Assembly (NCBI GenBank): GCA_903921785.1
Contig: CAIXRH010000053.1
Span: forward strand, 50,092 to 114,091
Length of the DNA: 64,000 bases
Origin: an uncultured Pseudomonadota bacterium
GTDB taxonomy: Bacteria; Myxococcota_A; UBA796; SXON01
Reading direction: 5' to 3'
Part shown: piece after piece, positions 1-8,506 of the stretch
How the letters are laid out: each line of letters opens with the position of its first letter
How positions within the stretch are numbered: the first letter of the stretch is position 1
Notes under the pieces: generated by a model
Databases searched by the model: none
Told to the model about the DNA's origin: nothing
What the model saw: the letters and a program-made list of their open reading frames with translations, nothing else
Program-made: the position numbers and the translations under genes

Positions 1-1
1 T

Positions 2-247
2 GAGCCAGGCGGCGATGGCGACCAGCGCGCGCTCAGCGAGTCCCCGGCGCTGCACGGCACCGTTTTGGTGAAGTTCGTGATCGCGAAGGACGGTTCGGTC
101 GCTTCGTCCACCACGGAGTCCTCGACCCTGGGGAACGCCGCGGTGGAGGGGTGCATCAACGGGCGCGTGACGCGTTTGCGGTTCCCCAGGCCCAAGGGCG
201 GCGGGATCGTCATCGTCAGCTACCCGTTCGCGTTCCTGCCAAGCTAG
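2..247 (+). CDS. AgmX/PglI C-terminal domain protein (5' truncated)
   Basis: Partial gene running in from the left edge; the frame is open from base 2, so the ATG at 65 is probably internal. The visible part reads as a TonB-like C-terminal module: a 'GTVLVKFVIAKDGSV' strand, 'STLGNAAVEGCI', an Arg-rich 'RVTRLRFPRP' turn and a closing 'GGIVIVSYPF' strand. This matches the AgmX/PglI C-terminal domain found in many myxobacterial gliding and envelope proteins, where it ends a longer protein with a membrane or signal segment that is outside this window. The specific role cannot be assigned. A related but more divergent module occurs in the lipoprotein at 57587-58084. Confidence 0.75.
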   Translation, partial: EPGGDGDQRALSESPALHGTVLVKFVIAKDGSVASSTTESSTLGNAAVEGCINGRVTRLRFPRPKGGGIVIVSYPFAFLPS

Positions 248-280
248 GCGATTTCGCGCGCGACCGCGGTCCGGAGCCCC

Positions 281-338
281 GCCTCGCCATTCTCGCCGAC
301 GGCGGCACCTCGACCGCCGACGTCGACCGGGGAGCAGG
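281..338 (+). repeat. Dispersed intergenic repeat, copy A (short)
   Basis: Copy of the ~85-bp family described in the findings. It contains GCCATTCTCGCC followed by the perfect hairpin CGGCGG-cacctcga-CCGCCG. It lies just after the AgmX-like gene and lacks the second half (the GGGCGGTG...CCAGCCC part) seen in copies B, F, G and H. Confidence 0.6.
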
Positions 339-379
339 ACGTGGGAGCGATGTCGTCACCGATCCGCTACAATCAGGGG

Positions 380-2434
380 ATGCTCCGTCGTGCCCTGCCC
401 CTGCTGTTCGCCGCCTGCGCCACGGCCCCGGTCGACAGCGCGCCGCCGCTGGAGGATGGCGTCGGGGCGGACAGCGATTGTGCGCGAGTCCCCTGGTACG
501 CCGATGCCGACGCGGACGGCTTCGGGGACGGGTCGCGCACGGTGGAGGCGTGCACCCCGCCGTTCGGGATGATCGCCGACGGCCTCGACTGCGACGACGG
601 CAACGCCGCGATCTCCCCGGCCGCCGCCGAGTCTTGCAACGAGCTCGACGACGACTGCGACGGCGACGTGGACGAAGATGTGGCCGACGCGCCGGTCTGG
701 TTCCTCGACGCCGACGAAGACGGCTACGGCGACCTCGAGAACGTGGTGTACACCTGCGAAGTCCCGTTCGGCTTCGTGGCCGACGCCACCGACTGCGACG
801 ACCTCGATCCCCGGGTCCATCCGGACGCAGACGAGTCCGATTGCGCCGATCCCACCGACTACAACTGCGACGGCTCGGTCGCTTTTGAAGACCGCGACGG
901 CGACGGGTGGAGCGCGTGCGAGGAGTGCGACGACGGTGATTCCAGTCGGAACCCCGCCGAGGCCGAGGTGTGCAGCGGCCACGACGAAGACTGCGACGGG
1001 CTCATCGATGACGAGGACCCCGACCTGAAGGACGTGCCGGGCTGGTACCGCGACGCCGACGGGGACGGCTTCGGCAACGACGCGCTGATCCGCGAAGCCT
1101 GCGTACAACCCCCGGGGTTCGCGCCGGATGGGGGAGACTGCGACGACTCCGACTCGTGGCGCAGCCCGGGCAAGCCCGAGGTCTGCGACGACGAGGACCT
1201 CGACGAAGACTGCTCCGGCCTCGCCGACGACGACGACGTGGGCACCGACCCTGCCACGTTCTCCACCTTCGGCCGCGACAGCGACGGCGACGGCTACGGC
1301 AACGCCTCCCGCACCGTTTTCCAGTGCGATCCGCCCGCCTTCTACGTGGACGATCTCACCGACTGCGACGACAGCGACGCCGCCGCGAACCCCGGCGAGG
1401 CCGAGGTGTGCGACGCCGTCGACAACGACTGCGACACCCTCGTCGACGACGACGACTCGCCGGTGTCCGGCGCGCCGACCTGGTACGCCGACCGCGACGG
1501 CGACGGCCTCGGCGATCCGACGGTGGTGTCGGACGCCTGCGCCGCGCCCTCCGGGTACGTCGCGAACGCCGACGACTGCGACGACGCCGACGCCACCGTC
1601 GGCGCGACCCCGGGGGGATGCGCGACGCTCCCGTCGCCCTCCTCCGCTCCGGTGCGGTTCATCGCCGTGGGCGACACGGGCGACGGCGGGCCCGGTCAGT
1701 ACGCGGTGGCGGCCGGCATGGAGGCAGTGTGCGCGGCCTCGGGCTGCGACTTTGTCCTGCTCCTCGGGGACAACTTCTACCCGGGCGGGGTCACCAGCAC
1801 CTCGGACTCCCTGTGGACCGACGCCTTCGAGGCCCCGTACGCCGGCCTCGACCTCCAGTTCTGGGCGGTGATGGGCAACCACGACTGGAACGGCGGCACG
1901 GACACCCGGTACCTGAACGCGCAGGTGGACTACACCGCGATCTCGCCAAAGTGGTACATGCCGGCGGATTATTACGCCCGCACGGAGGGCGATGTCACCT
2001 TCTACGGCATCGACACCCAGGTGATCGACACCGGCGGCGGCGCGGCGCAGGAGGCCTGGCTCCCGGCCGAGCGGGCCGCGTCCACCAGCACCTGGAACAT
2101 CCTCTTCGGGCACCACCCGTACGTGTCCAATGGCCCGCACGGCAACGCCGCCGGCGCCGTCGAGACCTTCTTCGACGACCACGTCTGCGGGGAGTTCGAC
2201 GTCTACTTCGCCGGCCACGACCACAACCTGCAGTGGCTGCAGGACCCCTGTGGAATCGAGCCCATCGTCTCGGGCGGGGGGCACTCCAGCTACGCGCTCA
2301 TGGGCACGAACGCGACCTGGTTCGAGGCCGCCTCCACCGGTTTTGTGTGGGTGGAGATCGACGGGCGCGACCTCACCGGGGTGTTCTACGACAAAGACGG
2401 CGTGGAGCTCTTCCGGAGGACGATCACCAAGTGA
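380..2434 (+). CDS. MopE-repeat lipoprotein fused to a metallophosphoesterase
   Basis: 684-residue predicted lipoprotein. The start at 380 gives a signal 'MLRRALPLLFAAC' with the lipidation Cys; TACAAT ends 6 bases upstream and there is no strong Shine-Dalgarno. Residues ~30-430 hold repeated Asp/Cys units of the 'WYxDxDxDGxG...DCDD' type (MopE-like putative metal-binding motif). Residues ~435-684 are a calcineurin-like phosphoesterase with its metal ligands visible: 'VGDTGDG', 'LLGDNFY', 'MGNHDW', 'FGHHPY' and 'AGHDHN'. This resembles purple/tartrate-resistant acid phosphatases, so it probably hydrolyses phosphate esters at the cell surface; the substrate is unknown. It is coupled to the next phosphatase by a GTGA overlap. 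The alternative upstream ATG at 341 would bury the signal peptide. Confidence 0.85.
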   Translation: MLRRALPLLFAACATAPVDSAPPLEDGVGADSDCARVPWYADADADGFGDGSRTVEACTPPFGMIADGLDCDDGNAAISPAAAESCNELDDDCDGDVDEDVADAPVWFLDADEDGYGDLENVVYTCEVPFGFVADATDCDDLDPRVHPDADESDCADPTDYNCDGSVAFEDRDGDGWSACEECDDGDSSRNPAEAEVCSGHDEDCDGLIDDEDPDLKDVPGWYRDADGDGFGNDALIREACVQPPGFAPDGGDCDDSDSWRSPGKPEVCDDEDLDEDCSGLADDDDVGTDPATFSTFGRDSDGDGYGNASRTVFQCDPPAFYVDDLTDCDDSDAAANPGEAEVCDAVDNDCDTLVDDDDSPVSGAPTWYADRDGDGLGDPTVVSDACAAPSGYVANADDCDDADATVGATPGGCATLPSPSSAPVRFIAVGDTGDGGPGQYAVAAGMEAVCAASGCDFVLLLGDNFYPGGVTSTSDSLWTDAFEAPYAGLDLQFWAVMGNHDWNGGTDTRYLNAQVDYTAISPKWYMPADYYARTEGDVTFYGIDTQVIDTGGGAAQEAWLPAERAASTSTWNILFGHHPYVSNGPHGNAAGAVETFFDDHVCGEFDVYFAGHDHNLQWLQDPCGIEPIVSGGGHSSYALMGTNATWFEAASTGFVWVEIDGRDLTGVFYDKDGVELFRRTITK

Positions 2435-3741
2435 GGGGCTCCGGCGTGATCGTCGTGCTCGTGCTCGCCGGGGCCTGCACGCCCCCGGAGGAGCCGGCGG
2501 CAGACGTGCCCGGCGTCTCCTTGGGCGTAGAGGGACCCGACTCCGCGGAGCCCGTGCCGGTGGACACGATCGCCGGCCCCCACGCGTGCCCGGAGCCGAT
2601 CCGGGTCGCCCAGGAGCCCTCCGATGCGCTCGCCCCGCTCGCCGACGCGGACGCCGACCTCGTGGGCGCCGACGCGACCGTGCGCCAGCTCCACCTCGCC
2701 TGGACCGGCGACCCGGCCACCACCGCGACGTTCCTCTGGCGTACGGACGCCGAGACGATGGCCTCTCACCTGGAGATCGGCGAGACCGCCGCCCTCGGCA
2801 CGCGGGTGGTGGGCGCGAGCTTCCTGGTCGAGGGTGCGGACACCTGGCCGCGCGTCCACGAGGTGCACGTGTGCGGTCTCACGCCGGGCACCCCGTACCG
2901 CTACCTCGCCGGCGTCGCCCCCGACGCCGCGTTCGACGGCACCTTCACCACGGCGCCTGCGCCTGGGGAGGAGGGGTTGGTCACCTTCGCCGTGGCCGGC
3001 GACTCCCGCGGCTCCCCGGCCACCTGGGGCGCGATCGTCGAGGCCACGGCGGAGGCGGGCGCCGAGTTCCGGCTCTTCAGCGGGGACGCGGTGAGCTGGG
3101 GCGGCGACGTGGAGGAGTGGGACGAGTGGTTCGCCGCGGGCGCGGGCCACATCGAGTCGGTGGCCACGGTGTCGGTCCACGGCAACCACGAGTCGGAGGC
3201 GCAAGCGTACTACGCGCTCAACGGGATGCCGGGGAACGAGCGGTGGTACAGCCTCGACTACGGCCAGGTGCACCTCGCGGTGATCGACGACGAGGTCTAC
3301 GGGGACGACGCCTGGCGGGAGCAGGCTGAGTGGCTCCAGGCGGACCTCCAGGCGTCCACCGCGCGGTGGAAGTTCGTGGCCCACCACGAGCCGGCGTTCA
3401 GCTCCTCGCTGACCCACGCCACCAACGAGGACGAGGTCCGCTGGATCGCCCCGGTGGAGCAGGCGGCGGGGGTGGCCATCGACTTCGCGGGGCACAACCA
3501 CCACTACGAGCGAACCCTCCCGCTTCGCGGCGGAACGTCGGACGAGACGCGCGGGGTCACCTACGTGATCACCGGCGGCGCGGGCGCGCCGCTCTACGAC
3601 AACGACGGTGCCGAGTGGTACACGAAGGTCGTGGCGGTGATGCCGCACTACGTGATCGTACGCGCGGACGGGCACGTCCTGACGCTGCTGGTGTACGACC
3701 TCGCGGGGAACCTGATCGACACGTACGTCCGGCAGAAGTGA
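2431..3741 (+). CDS. Purple-acid-phosphatase-like metallophosphoesterase lipoprotein
   Basis: 436 residues from a GTG that overlaps the stop of the preceding phosphatase gene (GTGA), so the pair is translationally coupled. The N-terminus 'VIVVLVLAGAC' is a lipoprotein signal. Residues ~70-165 look like the fibronectin-like N-terminal domain of purple acid phosphatases ('VCGLTPGTPYRY'). The catalytic domain follows with 'VAGDSRG', 'LFSGDAV', 'VHGNHES', 'VAHHEPAF' and 'FAGHNHHYER', the expected order of metal-binding blocks. Extracytoplasmic phosphomonoesterase is likely; the substrate is unknown. The ORF-track entry starting at 1156 is an out-of-frame extension through the upstream gene. Confidence 0.87.
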   Translation: MRGSGVIVVLVLAGACTPPEEPAADVPGVSLGVEGPDSAEPVPVDTIAGPHACPEPIRVAQEPSDALAPLADADADLVGADATVRQLHLAWTGDPATTATFLWRTDAETMASHLEIGETAALGTRVVGASFLVEGADTWPRVHEVHVCGLTPGTPYRYLAGVAPDAAFDGTFTTAPAPGEEGLVTFAVAGDSRGSPATWGAIVEATAEAGAEFRLFSGDAVSWGGDVEEWDEWFAAGAGHIESVATVSVHGNHESEAQAYYALNGMPGNERWYSLDYGQVHLAVIDDEVYGDDAWREQAEWLQADLQASTARWKFVAHHEPAFSSSLTHATNEDEVRWIAPVEQAAGVAIDFAGHNHHYERTLPLRGGTSDETRGVTYVITGGAGAPLYDNDGAEWYTKVVAVMPHYVIVRADGHVLTLLVYDLAGNLIDTYVRQK

Positions 3742-3762
3742 GCGGCGGCGGCTCGCGCCGCC

Positions 3763-3845
3763 CCTCGCCATTGTCGCCCCGGTCGTTCCTCGACCGCCGA
3801 CGCCGGCCGGGGGGCAGGGCGGTGAAGCCCTGCCAGCCCCTCGAC
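3763..3845 (+). repeat. Dispersed intergenic repeat, copy B
   Basis: Full-length copy between two convergent genes. The first hairpin reads CGGTCG-ttcct-CGACCG, a compensated version of the CGGCGG/CCGCCG stem in copy A. The second hairpin is the perfect GGCAGGGC-ggtgaa-GCCCTGCC at 3813-3834. In this place it could act as a bidirectional terminator, although no T-run follows. Confidence 0.65.
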
Positions 3846-5231
3846 CTAGAGGTGCGCTCCCTTCCCCACCGCCTCGGCCACGGCCTCGTACATCGCCTCG
3901 CCGATCGTCGGGTGGGCTTGCACCGTGTGGAGAAAGTGCTCCGCCGTGACCTCGGCGCCCCGCGCCATCACGAAGTTCGCCAGGAGCTCCGCCACGTCGT
4001 GGCCGACGAGGTGGGCGCCGAGGATCTCCCCGTGTTTCTTGCCGATGATCACCTTCACGAAGCCCTCGGGCGCACCGATGGCGCGGGCCTTTCCGTTGGC
4101 TGAAAGCGGGAACTTTCCGACCGTGAACTCCAGCCCCTTCGCCTTGGCCGCAGCCTCGGTGAGCCCGACGCTGCCGATCTGCGGCTGGCAGTAGGTGGCG
4201 CCGGGCATGTTGCCGTAGTCCACGTCCGGTACGTGTTCACCCGCGATGCGCCCGATGCAGACGTGGGCCTCGGCGTACGCGGTGTGCGCGAGGGCGGGGG
4301 GGCCGCACAGGTCGCCGATCGCGTACACGCCCGGAACGTTGGTTCGGTAACTGGAATCGACCTTCACAAATCCGCGCTCCACCGCGACCCCCGCCGCTTC
4401 CAGGCCGATGTTCTCGGTGTTGGCGGCGATGCCGAGGGCGAGGAGCGCGTGGCTGGCGCGGAGCTCACGGCCATCCTGGAGCTTCGCCACGACGCCGTCG
4501 CCGTCGCGCTTCACGCTGGCGCAGAGCGCGTTGGTCAGCACCTCCACCCCCGACTTCTTGAACGCCTTCTGCACCTCGGCGCTCACCTCTTCGTCCTCGA
4601 TCGGGCAGAGGCGCGGCGCGCCTTCCACGAGGGTGACCTGGGTGCCGAAGCTGTTGTAGAAGTACGCGAACTCCAGACCGATGGCGCCGGATCCGAGCAC
4701 GATCACGGACTCGGGCTGCACCGTCGACGCGATGGCCTCGCGGTAGGTGAGCACCCGCTCGCCATCGACCTCCATCCCCGGGAAGACCTTGGCGCGCGCG
4801 CCCGTGGCGAGGACGATGTGCTTCGCGGAGATCGTGGTCTCCCCGGCGGTGCTGGCGACGACGACCGTGCCGTTGCCGCCGAGGCGGGCGGTGCCGGCGA
4901 TCGTCTCCACCCCGTACTTCTTGAAGAGGAACTTCACGCCGCGCTCGCTCTGGTCGGCGATCTTGCGGCTGCGGCCGATGACCTTGGCCCAGTCGTGCCG
5001 GGGGTTGTCGAGGCCGAGGCCGAAGGCGCCGGCCTCCTCCTTGATGAAGACGTACTGCTCGGCGGCGCGCAGCAGCGCCTTGCTGGGGATGCAGCCCCAG
5101 TTGAGGCAGACGCCGCCGAGGCGCTCCTTCTCCACGCACGCAACCTTCAGTTTGCGCTGCGCTGCGAGGATGGCGGCGAGGTATCCGCCGGGTCCGCTGC
5201 CGATCACGACGACGTCGTAGCTCTCTGCCAT
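3846..5231 (-). CDS. lpdA: Dihydrolipoyl dehydrogenase
   Basis: 461-residue flavoprotein, E3 of 2-oxoacid dehydrogenase complexes and/or the glycine cleavage system; it reoxidises protein-bound dihydrolipoamide with NAD+. The N-terminal FAD Rossmann motif is 'VVVIGSGPGGYLAA', the redox-active disulfide is in 'GGVCLNWGCIPSK', the NAD-binding motif is 'VIVLGSGAIGLEFA', a second FAD contact is 'GVYAIGDLCGP', and the C-terminal catalytic His/Glu sit in 'HAHPTIGEAM'. Length is typical. The start at 5231 (MAESYD) is chosen over the track's 5246 because GCGGAGG lies just upstream. No E1/E2 genes are adjacent, so it stands alone. Confidence 0.95.
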   Translation of the reverse strand: MAESYDVVVIGSGPGGYLAAILAAQRKLKVACVEKERLGGVCLNWGCIPSKALLRAAEQYVFIKEEAGAFGLGLDNPRHDWAKVIGRSRKIADQSERGVKFLFKKYGVETIAGTARLGGNGTVVVASTAGETTISAKHIVLATGARAKVFPGMEVDGERVLTYREAIASTVQPESVIVLGSGAIGLEFAYFYNSFGTQVTLVEGAPRLCPIEDEEVSAEVQKAFKKSGVEVLTNALCASVKRDGDGVVAKLQDGRELRASHALLALGIAANTENIGLEAAGVAVERGFVKVDSSYRTNVPGVYAIGDLCGPPALAHTAYAEAHVCIGRIAGEHVPDVDYGNMPGATYCQPQIGSVGLTEAAAKAKGLEFTVGKFPLSANGKARAIGAPEGFVKVIIGKKHGEILGAHLVGHDVAELLANFVMARGAEVTAEHFLHTVQAHPTIGEAMYEAVAEAVGKGAHL

Positions 5232-5482
5232 GGGGCCTCCGCTCAAGGTGCCGACGGTTATCCGGGCGACGGCTCGCCGGCGCGTCGGGACGGTGCTGGG
5301 TGGGGGTGTCCGTCTGGTGGACCACCACCCGCGGGTCCGCGTTGGGGTCGGGGTGGCTCGACGGGCGTCGTCATGCAGACAGTCGGGGATCGGAATGTCG
5401 GGGTCGCGATGGTCTCGCGGAGCGGGGGATCGCGACGGCCTCGGCTTTCACGCATGGCATGGAGGTTGCTACGTGCATGGGC

Positions 5483-6553
5483 ATGCGCTCCCTCGTGCTC
5501 CTCTCCCTCGTCGCCGCGGTCGGCTGCCAGTCGGCGGCGCTCTCCGACAACACCGATCTGAAGCTCTTCGCCTCTGCGGCGGAGAACTCGCTGTCGTCGC
5601 CCTACGTGCTCGGCGCGGAGTTCGAGCTGGAGGTGGTCTCCGCCGGCCAACGTCCAGACGGCTGGACCCTCGAGAGCTCCAACCCGGACGTCCTGACCGT
5701 GGACGCGATGGAGCCGCTCGACGACGCCTCCACGGACGGGGACACGACCATCGGGTTCTTCCCGGCCCACGCCCGTTCGGCGGGTACGACCGTGCTCACC
5801 CTCCGCGACGCCGACGGCAAGGAGCGGGGAGGGGACGAGGTGGAGGTCAAGCGGCCCGACCGGTTCGAGGTGCGCGCCGCGATCGACGTGGAGGTGGACG
5901 AGGACAACGCCCCGCTTTTGACCGACCCCTCGGTGGTGATCGACGGGGAGGCGGCCTTCGAGGTGACGTTCTTCGCGGGGGACGCGGAGCTGGCCGGGGC
6001 CGGCGGGATGACCGCGGTCGCGGCGGGCGACGCCGAAGCGGTCGGCGACAACAGCACCTTCCCGGACGACACGGACTACCTGGTGTTGGCCCCGCACACC
6101 GCCGGTCCGGACAGCGTGGCGCTCGGCTCCGGCGGCGTGGAGGTGGGGGTGTTCAACTTCGAGGCGGTGGAGTCGGGGGTGGTGACCACGATCGAGCTCG
6201 ACGCGGAGTCGGAGGTTGGCGCCGAGAATGGCGACGGGCTCAACGTCCACGCCCTCGCGCGCGACGCCGCGGGGGAGTCGGTCTACGGCGCCTCGTTCTC
6301 CTGGTCGGCGGACGGTCAGCGGATCGAGGAGGTCGGCGACCGCGTGAGCTACGACTTCGCGGCCGACACGTCGACGAAGCTGGAGGCCGCGTACGGCGGC
6401 GGCTCCGCGGCGGTCACGATCCATGGCACCGTCACCGACGTCGGTTCGTCCAATGACGTGTCGTGCGCGGTGGCCAACGTGGGCCCGATCGCCAGCGCGA
6501 TCGCCCTCGCGATGGCCGGTGCGGCGGGGCGGCGCCGACGCGGCCCCCGCTGA
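5483..6553 (+). CDS. Secreted lipoprotein with C-terminal membrane/Arg tail
   Basis: 356 residues, family not recognised. 'MRSLVLLSLVAAVGC' is a lipoprotein signal. TACGTG ends 7 bases before this ATG, fitting the leaderless pattern; an in-frame ATG at 5477 is the alternative and has GGAGG at 5461. The body is Asp/Glu/Gly/Val-rich with beta-sandwich-like repeats, e.g. 'ITIELDAESEVGAENGDG'-type strands. The C-terminus has one Cys, a hydrophobic stretch (~'ASAIALAMAGAAG') and 'RRRRG', a tail that resembles bacterial C-terminal sorting signals but lacks the Cys-Gly-Cys of MYXO-CTERM. Having both a lipobox and such a tail is odd. The 245-base stretch upstream (5232-5476) holds nothing else I can recognise. 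Confidence 0.65.
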   Translation: MRSLVLLSLVAAVGCQSAALSDNTDLKLFASAAENSLSSPYVLGAEFELEVVSAGQRPDGWTLESSNPDVLTVDAMEPLDDASTDGDTTIGFFPAHARSAGTTVLTLRDADGKERGGDEVEVKRPDRFEVRAAIDVEVDEDNAPLLTDPSVVIDGEAAFEVTFFAGDAELAGAGGMTAVAAGDAEAVGDNSTFPDDTDYLVLAPHTAGPDSVALGSGGVEVGVFNFEAVESGVVTTIELDAESEVGAENGDGLNVHALARDAAGESVYGASFSWSADGQRIEEVGDRVSYDFAADTSTKLEAAYGGGSAAVTIHGTVTDVGSSNDVSCAVANVGPIASAIALAMAGAAGRRRRGPR

Positions 6554-6591
6554 AGGAAAGAGGGGCGGTCAGGGGCCGGCCCCAACGCAGC

Positions 6592-6625
6592 AACGCCCGC
6601 CCCGGATTGCTCCGAAGCGGGCGTT
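6592..6625. terminator. Perfect 14-bp hairpin between tRNA-Pro and the lipoprotein
   Basis: AACGCCCGC...GCGGGCGTT forms a 14-bp stem (two G-T pairs on the minus strand) around a 6-base loop. It lies just 3' of tRNA-Pro (minus strand) and 3' of the lipoprotein ending at 6553 (plus strand). There is no T-run on either side, so it may be a processing or bidirectional termination structure. Confidence 0.55.
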
Positions 6626-6642
6626 ACTGCTGGGTTTCAGAG

Positions 6643-6719
6643 TGGTCGGGGTAACACGATTCGAACGTGCGACCTCTTGAACCCCATTCAAGCGCTCTAC
6701 CAGACTGAGCTATACCCCG
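6643..6719 (-). tRNA. tRNA-Pro (anticodon GGG)
   Basis: Full cloverleaf on the minus strand: acceptor CGGGGTA/TACCCCG, D stem GCTC/GAGC, anticodon stem CTTGA/TCAAG with loop ATGGGGT giving anticodon GGG, T stem GCACG/CGTGT with loop TTCGAAT, and an encoded CCA end. It decodes CCC/CCU. It is the last member of the minus-strand infC-ihfA-merR cluster, and the merR-ihfA-tRNA-Pro order is one I recall from myxobacteria. Confidence 0.95.
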
Positions 6720-6769
6720 AACGCCGCCCAACTATCCCCCGGGGGGGCGTTGGTCAAGCTCGGAAACGC

Positions 6770-7129
6770 TCAGCCGCGCATCTCGCCGGCCATCGCCACG
6801 ATCTCCGCGCGCAGGTGGCGCAGGCGCCGCAGGGCGTCCTTCAGGGCGTCCATCTCCACGCCCATCTCCGGGCGGGGCGGCGCTTCGCCCGCGCTCTCCG
6901 CGAGCGCCTTCCGCGCGCCGGCGATGGTGTAGCCTTCCTGGTGGAGGAGCTGCCGCACGCGGAGGAGCTTCACCACCTCCTGCCGCCGGTAGAGCCGCTG
7001 ACCGGCCGACGAACGCTGCGGCCGCAGCTTGAACTCGGTCTCCCAATAGCGGAGCACATGCGGCTCCACGCCGACCAGCTCCGCGACCTCACCGATGCGG
7101 AAGAAGAGCTTGTCGGGGAGCTCGCTCAC
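6770..7129 (-). CDS. MerR-family transcriptional regulator
   Basis: 119 residues. The N-terminal winged helix-turn-helix '[25 protein letters not shown]' region is diagnostic of the MerR family, followed by '[25 protein letters not shown]' wing/helix sequence and a C-terminal coiled coil (~80-119). There is no Cys or effector domain, as in the small MerR proteins that sit next to ihfA in myxobacteria. The start overlaps the ihfA stop by 4 bases (ATGA). Its target is unknown. Confidence 0.9.
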   Translation of the reverse strand: MSELPDKLFFRIGEVAELVGVEPHVLRYWETEFKLRPQRSSAGQRLYRRQEVVKLLRVRQLLHQEGYTIAGARKALAESAGEAPPRPEMGVEMDALKDALRRLRHLRAEIVAMAGEMRG

Positions 7130-7449
7130 CCGCGCTCCGGCTCCTGCAACGAGTCGCGCAGCACGCGGGATGGCTTGAAGGTGAGCACGCGCCGCCCCGG
7201 GAGGGTGATCGGCTCGCCAGACTGGGGGTTGCGCCCCCGCCGGGCGTGCTTGGTGCGCACCATGAAGTTGCCGAAGCCGCTGACCTTCACGGTCTCACCC
7301 GCTTCGAGCGCCTCCTTCATCGAGTCGAGGAGCCCCTCGACCAGCGTGGCGGCGTCCGCCCGGGGGAGGCCGGTGGCCTCCCGCAGGTCGTCGACGATCC
7401 GGGCCTTGGTCAGCGTGGGGACGCGGCCCCGACGCGGCTCAGTCGCCAC
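7126..7449 (-). CDS. ihfA: Integration host factor alpha-like DNA-bending protein
   Basis: 107 residues of the HU/IHF family. The beta-arm region '[28 protein letters not shown]' and the closing '[13 protein letters not shown]' are typical of IHF-alpha, which binds and sharply bends DNA as a heterodimer with IHF-beta. A ~10-residue basic extension precedes the usual start ('[16 protein letters not shown]'). The GTG at 7449 overlaps the upstream lipoprotein gene by 11 bases, and the 3' end overlaps merR. Confidence 0.9.
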   Translation of the reverse strand: MATEPRRGRVPTLTKARIVDDLREATGLPRADAATLVEGLLDSMKEALEAGETVKVSGFGNFMVRTKHARRGRNPQSGEPITLPGRRVLTFKPSRVLRDSLQEPERG

Positions 7450-7882
7450 TGTCGGCCTCGGCCTTCCAGAGGCGGAACGTCACGGTGTCCTCGCGCGTCT
7501 CCCCTTCGTCGCCGACGGTCTGGAGCTCACGCTTGAAGATGCCGGTGCCGGTGGAGTCGGCGTCGAGGTCGAACTCGTCCGCCCCGCGATCGCCGCTGTC
7601 CAGCCGCACGGAGACCCGCTCGACGTCCGCCGAGTAGGCCTCGGCCACGGTGACGAGCACGGTGTGGGTGGTGCCAATCGGACCGCCGCCCGGATCGACC
7701 TGGGCGGTGCCGATCTCCACCTCTCCCGTGGAGCTGTGGAGGGTCGTGGAGACCGCGGGCAAAAGCTCAGCAACGCCGACCGAGACAGTCACGCTGTCCC
7801 CGTCGGCGTTGTACTGAACCCAGCTCGTGGAGGCGGTGCTGTCGCAAGCGACGAGCCCCAACACGAGCCAGAACAACCTCAC
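7439..7882 (-). CDS. Small lipoprotein inserted between rplT and ihfA
   Basis: 147 residues from a GTG that overlaps the rplT stop (GTGA). 'VRLFWLVLGLVAC' is a lipoprotein signal, followed by an all-beta, Asp/Val/Thr-rich body with no family I recognise. The track's longer ORF (to 8053) only reads through rplT. The position is notable: in most relatives pheS and pheT lie between rplT and ihfA, and here this gene is in that place. Tight coupling implies co-expression with the ribosomal genes, or simply hitch-hiking; function unknown. Confidence 0.75.
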   Translation of the reverse strand: MRLFWLVLGLVACDSTASTSWVQYNADGDSVTVSVGVAELLPAVSTTLHSSTGEVEIGTAQVDPGGGPIGTTHTVLVTVAEAYSADVERVSVRLDSGDRGADEFDLDADSTGTGIFKRELQTVGDEGETREDTVTFRLWKAEADSGD

Positions 7883-8229
7883 CCCGCCGCCTGCACCCGC
7901 GCCACGACCGCGTCGAACCCGGCGGGATCGTTGAGCGCGAGGTCGGCGAGGATCTTGCGATCGAGCTGGACGTTCGCCTTGTGCAGCGACGCGATGAAGC
8001 GGCTGTAGGAGATGCCCTTCGGGGCGAGCGCCGCGTTGATGCGGGAGATCCACAGGCCGCGGAAGTGCCGCTTCTTCTGCTTGCGGCCGGCGAACGCGAA
8101 CCGCTTCGCGCGGTCGCTGTGCTCCATCGCCTGACGGAGGCGCTGGCGGCCGATGAAGAAGCCCTTCACCCGCTTGTAGAGACGATTCTTGCGGACGCGC
8201 GAGATTGCTGCGCGCTTTACACGTGCCAT
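7879..8229 (-). CDS. rplT: 50S ribosomal protein L20
   Basis: 116 residues, full length. The very basic N-terminus 'MARVKRAAISRVRKNRLYKRVKGF' and the C-terminal globular domain ('GLWISRINAALAPKGISYSRFI') are classic L20. L20 binds 23S rRNA early in 50S assembly and in many bacteria represses the infC-rpmI-rplT operon. It is third in the infC-rpmI-rplT order, 70 bases after rpmI, and overlaps the following lipoprotein by 4 bases. Confidence 0.98.
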   Translation of the reverse strand: MARVKRAAISRVRKNRLYKRVKGFFIGRQRLRQAMEHSDRAKRFAFAGRKQKKRHFRGLWISRINAALAPKGISYSRFIASLHKANVQLDRKILADLALNDPAGFDAVVARVQAAG

Positions 8230-8299
8230 GGTGACTCCTCTTGTTCAGGGGCCGCTTCCCAGCATGATTGCGGTGGCGGCGGGGTCGGTCGCTTGACGA

Positions 8300-8497
8300 C
8301 TACTTGTACGGGATGAGCGCCGCGACCTGCTTGTGGTTGGTCGAGTCGATGTACCCGGTGTTGCCGAGGTTGCGCTTGGTGTCCTTCGACTTGTGCTCGA
8401 GACAGTGGCGCAGGCCCCGCTTCTTGTACTTGATCTTGCCGGTGGCGGTCTTCGAGAAGCGCTTGGCCGCCGCCCGGTTGGTCTTCTGCTTGGGCAT
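8300..8497 (-). CDS. rpmI: 50S ribosomal protein L35
   Basis: 65 residues, the normal size for L35. 'MPKQKTNRAAAKRFSKTATGKIKYKK' is the conserved basic start and 'RNLGNTGYID' is present. It lies 9 bases after infC and 70 bases before rplT, the usual order. Confidence 0.98.
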   Translation of the reverse strand: MPKQKTNRAAAKRFSKTATGKIKYKKRGLRHCLEHKSKDTKRNLGNTGYIDSTNHKQVAALIPYK

Positions 8498-8506
8498 GGG
8501 AAACTC

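Noticed and set aside
356-2284. Long minus-strand ORF (642 aa) opposite the MopE/phosphatase gene, and similar long shadows (e.g. 2386-3771-, 16612-20178+, 45690-48695-)
   Set aside because: Composition is Arg/Val/Gly or Ala/Arg-rich with no domain; they mirror codon bias of strong genes on the other strand.
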